Assembly (NCBI RefSeq): GCF_014066305.1 | Contig: NW_023501097.1 | Span: 1 to 64,000, forward strand | Reading direction: 5' to 3' | DNA from: Letharia columbiana | Lineage: Eukaryota; Ascomycota; Lecanoromycetes; Lecanorales; Parmeliaceae | Length of the DNA: 64,000 nt | Shown: positions 20,573 to 30,679 of the stretch, piece by piece | Numbering within the stretch: the first letter of the stretch is position 1 | Layout: every line of letters starts with the position of its first letter | Translations under genes and position numbers: made by a program | Notes under the pieces: model-generated | Databases searched by the model: none | Told to the model about the DNA's origin: nothing | Seen by the model: the letters and a program-made list of their open reading frames with translations, nothing else

Positions 20573-23500
20573 ATGGCCTTCCAAAACGGCCACCGCGATG
20601 TGTCCATTGTGGACATTCGTCAAGGAGGGTTAAACATCTCTCTTGTTGATGAAATCCATCAGAAGCTCAATCCGGGCAAAGGGCAGGAGAGAAGAATGCC
20701 AACGCTGTTGCTGTATGATGAGGAAGGACTGCAGCTCTTCGAGGAGATCACATATCTAGAAGAGTATTATCTGACGAATGCTGAGATTGAGACCCTCACC
20801 ACTCATGCAGAAGCAATTGCAAGAGTGATAGAGCCGGGCTCACAGGTCATTGAGTTGGGCAGTGGGTAAGAAGGGGAGCCCATAAGGCTTCCGAGCTTTG
20901 CTCAAAGGAAAACTCCATTACTGATCACACTTCAGTAATCTCCGCAAGGTCAGCATCCTACTCCAGGCTTTTGAGAGGGTCAAAAAGGAAATTGACTACT
21001 ATGCATTGGACTTGTCCTGGCCAGAGTTGAAGCGAACGTTATCTGCTGTAAACGGAGTTTATAAGCATGTGCGTTGTCATGGCCTATTTGGCACATATGA
21101 CGATGGGCTCGCTTGGATGAAGGAGACTGCGAATCTTGGGATCCCAAAGTGCATCTTGTGGCTGGGATCCTCAATTGGCAATCTCGAGCGTACAGAGGCA
21201 GTAGATTTCCTGCGCGGCTGTTCAGAAGTTCTGCAAGGCCAAGATTCTATGCTGATAGGCATTGATGCCTGCCATGAAAGTGACAAGGTCTATCGTGCTT
21301 ACAATGACAAGCGAGGTACAACTCACGAGTTCATCCTCAACGGGCTGAAGCATGCCAATAAGCTCATGGGAAAGGAGGTTTTCAGGGAAGACGATTGGAA
21401 AGTGATGGGAGAGTACGATGAAGTCGCTCGCCGGCACCAAGCGTTCTACACACCTGTCAGAGATGTCATGGTAGAAGGGACGCTAATCAGGGCTGAGGAG
21501 AAGATTCGAGTAGAAGAAAGCTACAAGTACTCACTGCTTCAAAGTGACGAGCTTTGGCAGCGTGCTGGCTTGATGGTACAGGCGAGATTCGGTAACAGAA
21601 TCAACAATTACCGTAAGTTGGCAACTTTTCTTACGCTCGATATTGTGTCTTCTTCCTCTTCAACAGACTCTCGAGTCTATCGCCACGTGCATACTTGTCT
21701 GCCAAGTACACCTAGGCCAATGAGATTCACTGCCGGAACCGCGATTACGGGCCGTATTACATCATAACATGCGACTTTCCCACAACATCGAAGCTTCACA
21801 AATGTAAACACCCAATCTGTACGCCGCTAATCAACATGGTGGCAGATCTGCACTTAGTCTCGAAGCAGGCTTTTTCCTATCCCCTCAAAGCGAATGAGTA
21901 TGCTGCCCAGCCGGTACCATGCCTACACGAATTTGAACAGCTATGGGCGGCATGGGACGTGGTTACGAGGCACATGATACCCGAGAAAGAACTTTTGTCG
22001 AAGCCCATCAAGCTTCGAAACTGTTGCCTCTTCTATTTGGGCCATATTCCCGCCTTCTTGGACATGCATTTGACAAGAGCGACCGGCGATGCGGCCACCA
22101 AGCCGAGCTCTTATCACCACATGTTCGAACGTGGCATCGATCCCGATGTTGACAACCCAGAGAACTGTCATGCACATAGCGAGATTCCAGATGAGTGGCC
22201 TCCAATAGGTGAGATTTTTGATTATCAAGAACGAGTCCGAAATCGAACAAGATCCCTTTTTGCCGATAGAGGCCTGGAGACGAACCGATTGCTTGGACGA
22301 GCCTTGTGGATAGGGTTCGAACATGAAGGTGAGAGACCCCCCCCCCTTTACCACGGTTATCACTGACGTCTGATTGTCATGATCAGCCATGCATTTGGAG
22401 ACACTTCTCTACATGCTTCTGCAAAGTGATAGGACCCTCCCGCCTCCTGGCGTGGCTCCAGATTTTGTGGCATTGGGGAAACAAGCCCGGGAGGCTGCGA
22501 TTCCAAATCAATGGATCCCAATACCCGCCAGCACTATCAACGTAGGCTTGGAGGACCCTGAAAATGATGATGGGCCTGACCGTCATTTTGGTTGGGACAA
22601 CGAGAAGCCACAACGTCTGGTTGATGTGCCAGCATTCGAGGCCCAGGCGAGGCCCCTGACCAACGAAGACTACGCCCGTTACCTTTACCATACTGGCCAG
22701 GATGCGGTGCCAGTTTCCTGGATCTCTGAGAGGAGCCATCACTCCCCACCCGTATATCAACGAGAAGCGCCTGTCGACGGGCATAGCTCCTACCAGAATG
22801 GACTTAGCCCGCCATTGACAAACGCATATTTGACTGGCAAATCTGTCAGGACTGTCTACGGACCGATCTCGTTGGAATACGCACTGGATTGGCCCGTCTT
22901 TGCATCTTATGATGAGCTTTCCAGATGTGCAACGTGGATGAACGGACGTATTCCATCCGTGCAAGAAGTCCGAAGCATCTACAATTATGTGGACCCGAAC
23001 AAGAACAAGAAGACGGATAGTATCAACACCAAGAAGATCTCTGCAGTCAACGGGCAGGTCTTCCCTTCGTTCTCAGATCAGTGTAACAGTGCTTATGGCT
23101 GAACAGGCATCTTTCCAATGAGGGAGTCGAGATTTCTCCTCCACCACACCATTTGCGTAATGGCGCCTCTGGCGCTGAGAAGTCCCTTGATCCCTATGAA
23201 CTATTCGCTGACCTTGAAGGCTGCAATGTGGGTTTCAAGCATTTCCACCCAATGCCTGTCACCCAGAACGGCAATCAGCTGTCTGGGCAGGGGAACATGG
23301 GCGGTGTTTGGGAATGGACAAGCTCGGCGCTAGAGAGGCATGAGGGGTTTGAACCCATGACATTGTACCCAGCTTATACAGGTCTTGTCTCGCTCGTTCC
23401 ACATAGTGCAAAGGCTGTGTCGGCTCATGAATTTTAGATGACTTCTTCGACGGGAAGCACAATGTTGTTCTGGGCGGATCATGGGCAACTCATCCCCGTA

Positions 23501-23639
23501 TTGCTGGACGTAAAACCTTGTATGTTGGAAATCGCGAACAAAATAGGATTACCACTAACATACGCATAGTGTCAACTGGTATCAGCGCAACTACCTGTAC
23601 GCTTGGTGTGGGGCGCGTCTGGTTCGTGACGTCCAGTAA
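20573..23639 (+). CDS. EGT1: Ergothioneine biosynthesis protein Egt1
   Basis: Seven exons: 20573-20865, 20936-21612, 21846-22328, 22387-23053, 23107-23381, 23438-23519, 23570-23639, giving 848 aa. Egt1 is a fusion. The N-terminal EgtD-like part trimethylates histidine with SAM (motif QVIELGSGNLRKVSILLQAF, then ILWLGSSIGNLER). The middle is a DinB-like metal-binding domain. The C-terminal FGE-sulfatase-like domain joins cysteine to hercynine with oxygen and iron. Diagnostic blocks are GHIPAFLDMHLTRATG, ALWIGFEHEAMHLETLLYML, GNMGGVWEWTSS and VLGGSWATHPRIAGRKTFVNWYQRNY. The intron after 23053 appears to use a GC donor, because GGGCAT at the junction gives SAVNGHLSNEGVE; the GT alternatives shift frame. 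Confidence 0.93.
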
Positions 23640-24416
23640 GCTAGAGCTGCAGGAAGAGGCATACTTTCAACAAGCTGTGCCTGTCGGGTTCACTCAAGAC
23701 CTTTGACAACAAGGCAATTGAATCAACTTCAACATTCTATGCATGAGAACTTATGCAACGAGACTGTGATATGTCTCAACGGTCCGCTCTTTCGCTGTAT
23801 CATGAACCCATGCAGCTTGTAACATGACATTCTCCTTGATTTTCCTTTCTCCGTATTCTCTTCCCCGGACTGAACGATTCATGATTTGGGCGAACTCCAC
23901 TTATGGACCGTATGCTTGATACAGGTGAACTGGCTCCGGGGAATAGGCGAAGCGAGAGGGAGTCATGTAATAGTGGATCGTGACCCTGTGTTGTCCTTGG
24001 CTGTATGACGGCTGCTCTTCTATTGGTGCCAAACTCATAACAAGTCTCGTAAATAGGTGGTAAGGCGGATAAACACAAGCTAAATTCGAGCCTCAGGGTG
24101 TTGTTGGAAGCTTCTGGTGGCGTTCGTTTTAGAACTGTCTGTCTTGTTTACCTCTGAGACATGCCGCATCAACCCTGAACATTGTCAACACCGTGAAACC
24201 CTTGCTGCCCTGCTGCTCATCTTGGCCTTGCTCAACATTTGCCGTCTCACCGGACTACGTTTAAAACAGTGCTCTGCTTCGACTTCTGCCGCAACAAATT
24301 TTCCAACCACAATCTCCTCGCCTGCACCGTCGCGCACATACCTTTCGATAAGGTCTTTAAATTCGGCAACCTTCATAAGAATCTGGGAACCGTCCAGTCT
24401 CATTCGCAATATCAAG
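23640..24416. other. Intergenic
   Basis: About 780 bp. A minus-strand frame at 24185-24415 has no recognisable similarity. No gene assigned. Confidence 0.45.
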
Positions 24417-26622
24417 ATGACTGTGGGGACGTTTTACAAGTGGGAGGTGCGTGAACATGTCACGGTTGTGATAGTTGATCAAAAATCTCGTTTACTAACA
24501 TCGCGGATTTATAGGATCACAATCACGGACTGGGTATGATCACAAGGCTTTACCCCGATAATAATTCGAGGTTTGTACTGACGGATGTCATCCAGAACAC
24601 AAATGTGGAACCTGCGCAACTGTGTTGTCGTCGTAAGCTAATTCTTCCGCCTATCCAAAAAGCAAAGCTCACATCGTTAGACCACGCGCCAAAAGAACGT
24701 GTTTCGGTATTCACGAAGAGGTTTGTCCTGCATATCACAAGACGCTTCATTTTGTCGGTGCGAGTCACCGGTGTGTAGCGTATGTATTAGGAGAGTCCTG
24801 ATTTTGGGAGGAGCTTCAATAACATCTATCTAGTTGCTTAAATACCATCGAAGCTCATAGCAAACGCCACCTTGAGATTGCTGAAATCATAAAGGCCATT
24901 CGCCGTCTAGAAGGGAGCCCTAGCACAGAAAGTCCACTCTACAACAACAAAAGGAAAGGCAAGAAGAGAGACGACTCGAACCTTGACCATTCAAATGATG
25001 GAAGTGAGCATGTTGGTGGAGTTGATCCAGAGCGAGATGTCGAATGGGATAGCAACTCAAGCACTCTCAATAATGATGATGATGACGACGCCAAGGAAAG
25101 GAAGCAGTGCTGGTCCGGGATCATGGAAAATGCTGATGCCCGCAAAGCAGCAAAGGCCGAACGGAAGGCAGCAAAACATCAAGTCCTCTTCGACGTCACA
25201 ACCCAGGAGGAATTGGCTACAGTCGAGAAAGCTTTGCATCCAGAGTCCAAGCATGAAGCCAGCGCAGTCTCCAAGAGTCAAGGACTAGCGGACAACCGCA
25301 CGATTGACGAGAACATCGGGTTCAACGCAAGCACCTTTAAATGGAGTAAGCTACAACTAGGTCTACACGTGAAGAAGATAGCCAAAAGCAATGACAGCAA
25401 GCAAAAGCCCAATACCCCTCAACAAGACAACGAGATCCTCAGCCCCATCTTTGCCAGCCTCGGTATTGATACCAATCTCTCGAAAGCGAGCAAAGGACGC
25501 AAGTCTCTCGATGCCAGACTTCGCGCTGCAATTCTTGGAGACCTTGTGGCTTTCGAAAACGACCAAGTGGAGACTATGCAGCGCATGGCCGGCTACTGGC
25601 GTTACGCCAACAGGCGCATTTACAATGAAATGGTCCGGAACAACCAGCTCTGGGACTGGGCCACTGGTGAGAAACTGCCTGAGATCAGGGAAGAAGTCGA
25701 GCTGGATGTTATCGAAGAGGAGGATGAGAACGCAGAAGAAGCTAGCAACCTAGTTAGAGAGACGGGAGGACAGATTCCTGAGAACTGGGATGACCCAGAT
25801 TTCGAGCTCCCTGCTGAACAGAAGGGGCTTTCTCTGACTCCTCTCCCTGACAGATCGAACAGCAATGGGGAGGTGGGCAGGAGCGGTACACTTACAAAGC
25901 AGTCGCATGCAGACCGCGACACGAAGCTGGATCAGGAGATCGACGAATCAACCAGAGACTGCATCACGAATACCCCTATCCCCGAATTGTCCTTCAGTCC
26001 TGGACGCCTTCCCGGTCAAACTCTGAGCTTCAAGGTTCTATCACCACTTTCCAGCAATGAAGATTGGGAGGCGCTTCGTGATGAGTCTGGAAACCACACC
26101 AAGGAAGGCTCTAAGGTCCTTGGTAGTCCTACCCCTAGAAGTCCTCTCTCACCCATGACTTCCAACCCCAAACACGAGAAAGGCTTCCAGGGTATCAAAG
26201 ACACCCGCGTCTTCGCGAAAGCGATTCGAAAAGTCCCGCCGCCTTTCCAGGATACACCACGTACTCCACAACCGATCAGAAACCTCTTGGCACCAGCAAC
26301 CCCGAACAGAGACACCCCGGACCTCCTCAACCGCTTCGGAGCGCTCAACCACGAAACCCCCGCCCCCTGCGAAGAGGTCCAGAAAGCGGACCCGCCCCCC
26401 GTCAAATCGGTGCTCACGATCCCGGCCACGCCCATCGTCAAGACGTTGGCTATCCACGCTGAGCAAGACGAGTGGAAAACACTGCGGCGAGGGGCAAAGG
26501 TGAAGACGGGGGCGAAAGGTGGGCCGGCGGTAGCCCTGAGGGAGAAGGCGGCTGTCAACGTCTACGCCAAAAAGTTCGCTGGGGGGAAGAGCTTCGCGGC
26601 CGCGGTGAAGAGGGGGCTGTGA
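24417..26622 (+). CDS. Unknown fungal protein, large disordered C-terminus; 5' exons partly resolved
   Basis: The main exon is open from about 24850 to the stop at 26622 (~590 codons). No in-frame ATG occurs before 25123, so upstream exons are needed. A likely first exon is 24417-24446 (MTVGTFYKWE). It is followed by a 68-nt intron with a perfect TACTAAC branch site and an exon from 24515 (DHNHGL). I could not connect this to the main exon with confidence. The best-folded part is around FNASTFKWSKLQLGLHVKK and LGDLVAFENDQVETMQRMAGYWRYANRRI. Beyond it lie acidic and Pro/Thr/Ser-rich segments with many TP and SP sites, suggesting regulated phosphorylation. No family recognised. Confidence 0.6.
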
Positions 26623-27358
26623 GGTCTGTCTGTTTTTCGGGGAGATTGGCGGAGACGGAGGACTGGGATATTCACATCCATTCACGATTTTATTTTTTCA
26701 CATCGGTTCACAACCCGAAGGCCCCCCCCCCCCCCCCCCTTTTTTTTTTTTTACCAACAGTCACCAGAATGAACGACGAGTAACCGCGTACTTTTCTTCG
26801 ATCCGGACGACTTTTCCCCTGGGTTTCGCACACTCTCACAGGTCTTTCCTAGCCATCGCCGCAATAATAATAATAAGCAGCAGCAGCAGCATCCTCCCTT
26901 CGATCCACACCTTCCCACACGTCTTTCCAGATCGTCCCGGCGATCTCCCCTTTCTTCATCGTATACACGGCGGGGTTTATGGACGATGCGGGATTGGAGA
27001 TCTGTTGGCTCGCTTGGAGGCGTTTGGACGGATGTGCAAGGAGGGTAGGGTAGGGTAGGGTAGGGTACATCTTCGGTGTTGCGGCGCGGTTTTCACGGGC
27101 AGATGGCCTGATTTGAATGGTGGGGGTGATGTGGAATGCGGCTTTTTTTACGATTTTTCGGTTCTTTGGTACTCCTTTCGATTCTTGTATCTTACCACTT
27201 TTCAGATGATTCGCGTTCGGTCTAGCGATGATCGGTTGAGATGATACTTCCTGAAGGACTTCTAAGGGTGATGCGTAGGTAACTCATAGTATTGGAAAGA
27301 AGATACAGTTGAATGTGATTTCATTGGGTATCTCAATCTGTCCAAAATGCTGCATCAA
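26623..27358. repeat. Intergenic with C19-T12 homopolymers, AAT/CAG and GGGTA microsatellites
   Basis: Between convergent genes. Holds a run of 19 C followed by 12 T (26722-26752), AAT and CAG triplets (26863-26890) and about five GGGTA units (27043-27067). No gene seen. The homopolymer junction may be unreliable in assembly. Confidence 0.7.
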
Positions 27359-28623
27359 TCATACAAGAAATACAGGTATGTCGTCAACCCCTATTCCACT
27401 GCCGGACCTCTTCCTCTTCCTCTCCCTTTCCTCGCGTTCCCGCCGAGCTTTCAGCCGCTGCCTCACATCCGATAAAGATGCGCGGGGTTCCTGCAACGGT
27501 TCGGGTCTGACGGGTGGAGATGGATCTGGCGGAATAGGTCTCCTTGAAGACTTTGAGGATAGGGGTATTGAAGCGGGGGCGGCGCGCGGTGTCAAGTCGA
27601 GGAAAGATCTTTGAAAGGGGTTTGCGGGAGGTGGTGTAGGAGCTCTTCTTTTCGGCTGTCGGTGGGGTGGATCTCTGCTTGTTGGTAAAGGGGTGGGTTT
27701 GGCGGCGGTTGTTGGAGGCCGGGATGGTATACGTGGGGGCGGACGAGGAGGGAGACAGGAAGGAGCATCGAGGTCATCGTCGTCTGTGTCTGATGTTGCA
27801 TTGCCGGCCGCTGGAGCGAGGATTGTTTTTGAAGCACTGGCATTAGGACGCGCGGGTTCGAATAGCTTGGTAGGTTGCGAAGGCCGCTTCTCTGGCTTTG
27901 AATATCCAGCCGCTGCTCGGGTGTGCGATATGACTCCTTGCAGACCAGTCAAACCTGTAAGATTCTTTTTTGGACTCGTAGTTATGAAATGCTGCAACTG
28001 TGTCCCTTGCCACGGATCATCCTGCCTATCCTCCTCAAAATCGCTGATGTCACTTTCGTCCAACGGGCCTTTCGCTCCCTTCGGAACCTTGATACTCTCT
28101 ATCGCGGCCTTCATTTTCGCTTCCCTTGCTTCGGCTTCCTTCTTTCTACGAGTCTCTTCGCGCATGGTAGTGATCGAGTCGACGGGGCGGGAGATGTTAT
28201 TGATAGTAGGTGCGTTTCGATCCCTGACAGCATTTCTCAGACGGATATACTCCGCATGGTGGAGGTGCTTGGTGAATGTTTGGGCGACCGCGTGGAACTC
28301 GTCTTCGACCATGATGTAGATGTCGTCTGCTGAGAGGCCGGGGCGCATGAATTCTTCGGTTGGGGGTTGCGGTGGAGGCGAGGTGGATGGCGTTCGCTCT
28401 GGTAGTGTTGTTAATCGGTGTAGCTACAGAAGATCTGACGGGGCTTACCTGTTGCAGGAGCAGCTTGCTTCTTGGGAGTTGTTACAGCCCGAGGGTTGAC
28501 ATTGTCGGCAGAGTCAGAGTCAGAGTTGGGATCCAGCATTCGCTGCCGCTTGGCAGGCTTTGGACGGACGGGCTGGAGGGTGGTTGTCGTTCCACTCTTG
28601 AGCCAGGGCAGCGTCCTAGCCAT
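27359..28623 (-). CDS. Unknown ascomycete protein with a short conserved N-terminal helical domain
   Basis: Two exons, 28623-28449 and 28398-27359, giving 404 aa. The only segment that looks folded is around residues 82-130 (EEFMRPGLSADDIYIMVEDE and HLHHAEYIRLRNAVRDRN), placed after a basic leader (MARTLPWLKSGTTTTLQP). The rest is Pro/Arg-rich, low complexity, with nuclear-localisation-like basic clusters (KRRAPTP, RERKRKRSG). It may be a nuclear protein. No family recognised. It shares a 280-bp divergent promoter with DCS1, containing CTTATCGATAAG. Confidence 0.7.
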
Positions 28624-28727
28624 GACTATAGATGATTCAGCGCGATGGAGTGAGAAGCAAATAGAGGGTGAATGATGCTTCTGATGTGGGATCGACGACG
28701 CGGGAGGGACGCGGTTTCGGACAAGGT

Positions 28728-28739
28728 CTTATCGATAAG
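28728..28739. promoter_or_regulatory. CTTATCGATAAG palindrome in a divergent promoter
   Basis: Perfect 12-bp palindrome between the divergent starts at 28623 and 28903. Identical to the element at 11373-11384. Confidence 0.45.
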
Positions 28740-28902
28740 CACCAAATCTACGGTGTTCTAAGCGAGAGGCAGGTGAGGTTCTGAGGGTGCACTCATGTAA
28801 GGAGTTCCCCTCCTTGAGCAATTCCTGGGTGTTGAGAAAGTGATACTCATATATGCTCCGGGTACAAAAAGCGATTGAGAAATATCAGTCGGTATCAACA
28901 AT

Positions 28903-29963
28903 ATGGAAGCGCCAACCGCTGCTGACTTAGTCCGACATTTTCGGGTGGATAAACTTCTCAACCAAGGTCCTCTACATTTGTCCTTGACTTCAGCGTTTCT
29001 GGCTGACAACATGTTAATTAGATCAAGGTGGCCGTCGCGTGAATCTACTTGGTACGATCAATGGCTCCCCTGCGTTGCTCACTGCGGAAAGGGCAGCGTT
29101 TCCCAGCAATATCGATACGCTCGAAGCATTCCACGCTGCCATTACGAGTATTGACAACTTGGGCGAGAATGATATCTACCGATGGTATCTTGCATCTTCT
29201 GGTGTGACGAAAGAGGCTCCTGCCGATCTAAAGATCAATCTCATCTATCCATGTACAGACAAGCACATAAAGAAGTACTCCCCACAGACCGTCCGCATGG
29301 TCACTGAGACGCCGACGATCTACCAGCAGCATGTGCGACCATACATGCAGCGAATGAGGGACGAAGGACGCTTGAATTGGGTCTTCAATATCATCGAAGG
29401 GAGGAAAGAGCAAGAAGATATTTTGCTCCGAGACCCAGGGCAAGGCTCCTCTCGAGAGGAAGCTTTTCTTCTGACCCCGGATCTGAACTGGGACAAGAAA
29501 ACTCTCGCGAGCCTGCATCTACTCGTCTTGGTGGAGAGACGAGATTTCTGGAGCTTGCGAGATCTCAAAAAGAGCCATGTGGATTGGATAAAGCACATGA
29601 GAGAGAAGATCCTGGACGCTACAATCGAGCTGTACCCAGAGCTGGAGAAGGATATGCTGAAGCTTTATATCCACTGTATGCTCGTCCTAGTTGAAGCTTC
29701 TTGCCTCATGCAGCTGACCAGGTACAGATCAGCCCACCTACTACCATTTCCACATTCACGTTGTTCACGTTATGTGCGAAGCCACAAGCACACAAGCAGT
29801 CGGCAAAGCTTTCGGCCTCGAAAATATCATCTCGCAATTAGAGGCCATGGCTGGTGGTCCAGAAGCCAGCATGGCAGACGTCAGTCTCACCTATTACCTT
29901 GGTGATGCGAGCGATCTTTGGAGAAATATCTTCCTTCCTCTGAAAGAGGGCAGGAAGGGCTGA
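28903..29963 (+). CDS. DCS1: Scavenger mRNA-decapping enzyme DcpS/Dcs1
   Basis: Exons 28903-28966, 29022-29675, 29728-29963, 317 aa. Hydrolyses the m7GpppN cap left after 3'-5' mRNA decay. The last junction restores YQPTYYHFHIHVVHVM, which contains the HIT motif HxHxHxx (HFHIHVV) with the catalytic central histidine. Upstream blocks NLLGTINGSPALL, IYRWYLASSGV and DLNWDKKTLASLHLLVLVERRD are characteristic of the family. The C-terminus ends LTYYLGDASDLWRNIFLPLK, also typical. The hairpin array begins 41 bp after the stop. Confidence 0.94.
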
Positions 29964-30003
29964 TAAGCCAGAGGGGAGTGGGGGCATCCCAGATATTGGG
30001 ATA

Positions 30004-30336
30004 GTTCTGTGATCTCAGAACTTGCTGTGCAAAGCAGTAACGTCTCCAGAGACGTGGGTTTCGAAACCCGAAGCCTCGGGTCTAGGGCATTGCTGCCCTC
30101 TTGCTCTACGAGCAATTCCTTGAAGGCAAGGAATATCCAAAAGGGGTTCATTTTCTTAAAAGTACCAAGAGAGGTACTAAGAGATCATTTTCGCCAAGCG
30201 CCGACCCAGGTGGGTCGGTTCTCACAGGCAAAAAGGCTGCTCCGGGTGAGAAATACGAGTCCTGCAAATCGGGTGTCGTTCGATTTTTTCGAAAGGAGCT
30301 GATCACTGTACTCGTATAGAGACAGGTCTGAGTACA
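30004..30336. repeat. Dense array of short perfect inverted repeats downstream of DCS1
   Basis: Stems read directly: 30004-09/30016-21, 30040-46/30049-55, palindrome 30056-69, 30067-71/30076-80, 30084-89/30094-99, 30101-106/30110-115, 30115-122/30127-134, 30161-166/30173-178, 30201-207/30212-218, 30221-225/30246-250. An 8-bp stem 30253-260/30310-317 encloses 30279-283/30289-293. From 30040 to 30134 practically every base is in a stem or small loop. No tRNA, ribozyme or coding feature explains it. It could be a structured 3'-UTR or non-coding RNA, or a palindromic mobile element. The rest of the gap to 30679 shows nothing. Confidence 0.75.
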
Positions 30337-30679
30337 AAAGGCAGAAGTCATGCGAGTGTGATTTGGAGGGGCTATGTCAACGATCGAGGTTGTCAAGTCG
30401 TGCTTCCAAGCGTCCTACCTTTCCTTGTTCAACACCATCATTGCAACCATCTCAACATGGTCTCCAGCGTATGATTAGAGAATCTCGAAATGCATTGTTA
30501 AAGTCACTGAGCCTTTTCATGTGCAGGATGATACCGAAGTAAACTTTGTGTACGACTTTGAAAAGAAAAAAAGCCCGTACGTAAATTCAGGTTTAATGGG
30601 AAGGATTTAGCCGCACTTGTGCCAGCGCCTTGGTTATTGTCCATACATCTGTCTGGCTATGCTTACCGAGAGTCCACAT

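Noticed and set aside
24185..24415. Minus-strand 76-codon frame before the unknown gene at 24417
   Set aside because: No ATG in a good context and it overlaps the promoter of the better supported plus-strand gene.
26722..26752. C19-T12 tract as a biological signal
   Set aside because: It is most simply a microsatellite or a sequencing/assembly artefact.
27043..27067. GGGTA repeats resembling telomeric DNA
   Set aside because: The unit is five bases, not TTAGGG, there are only about five copies, and it lies between ordinary genes.
30036..30134. Possible tRNA gene in the hairpin array
   Set aside because: GGGTTTCGAAACCC looks like a T-arm but has no 7-nt loop, and no acceptor stem, D-arm and anticodon arm of the right spacing exist on either strand.
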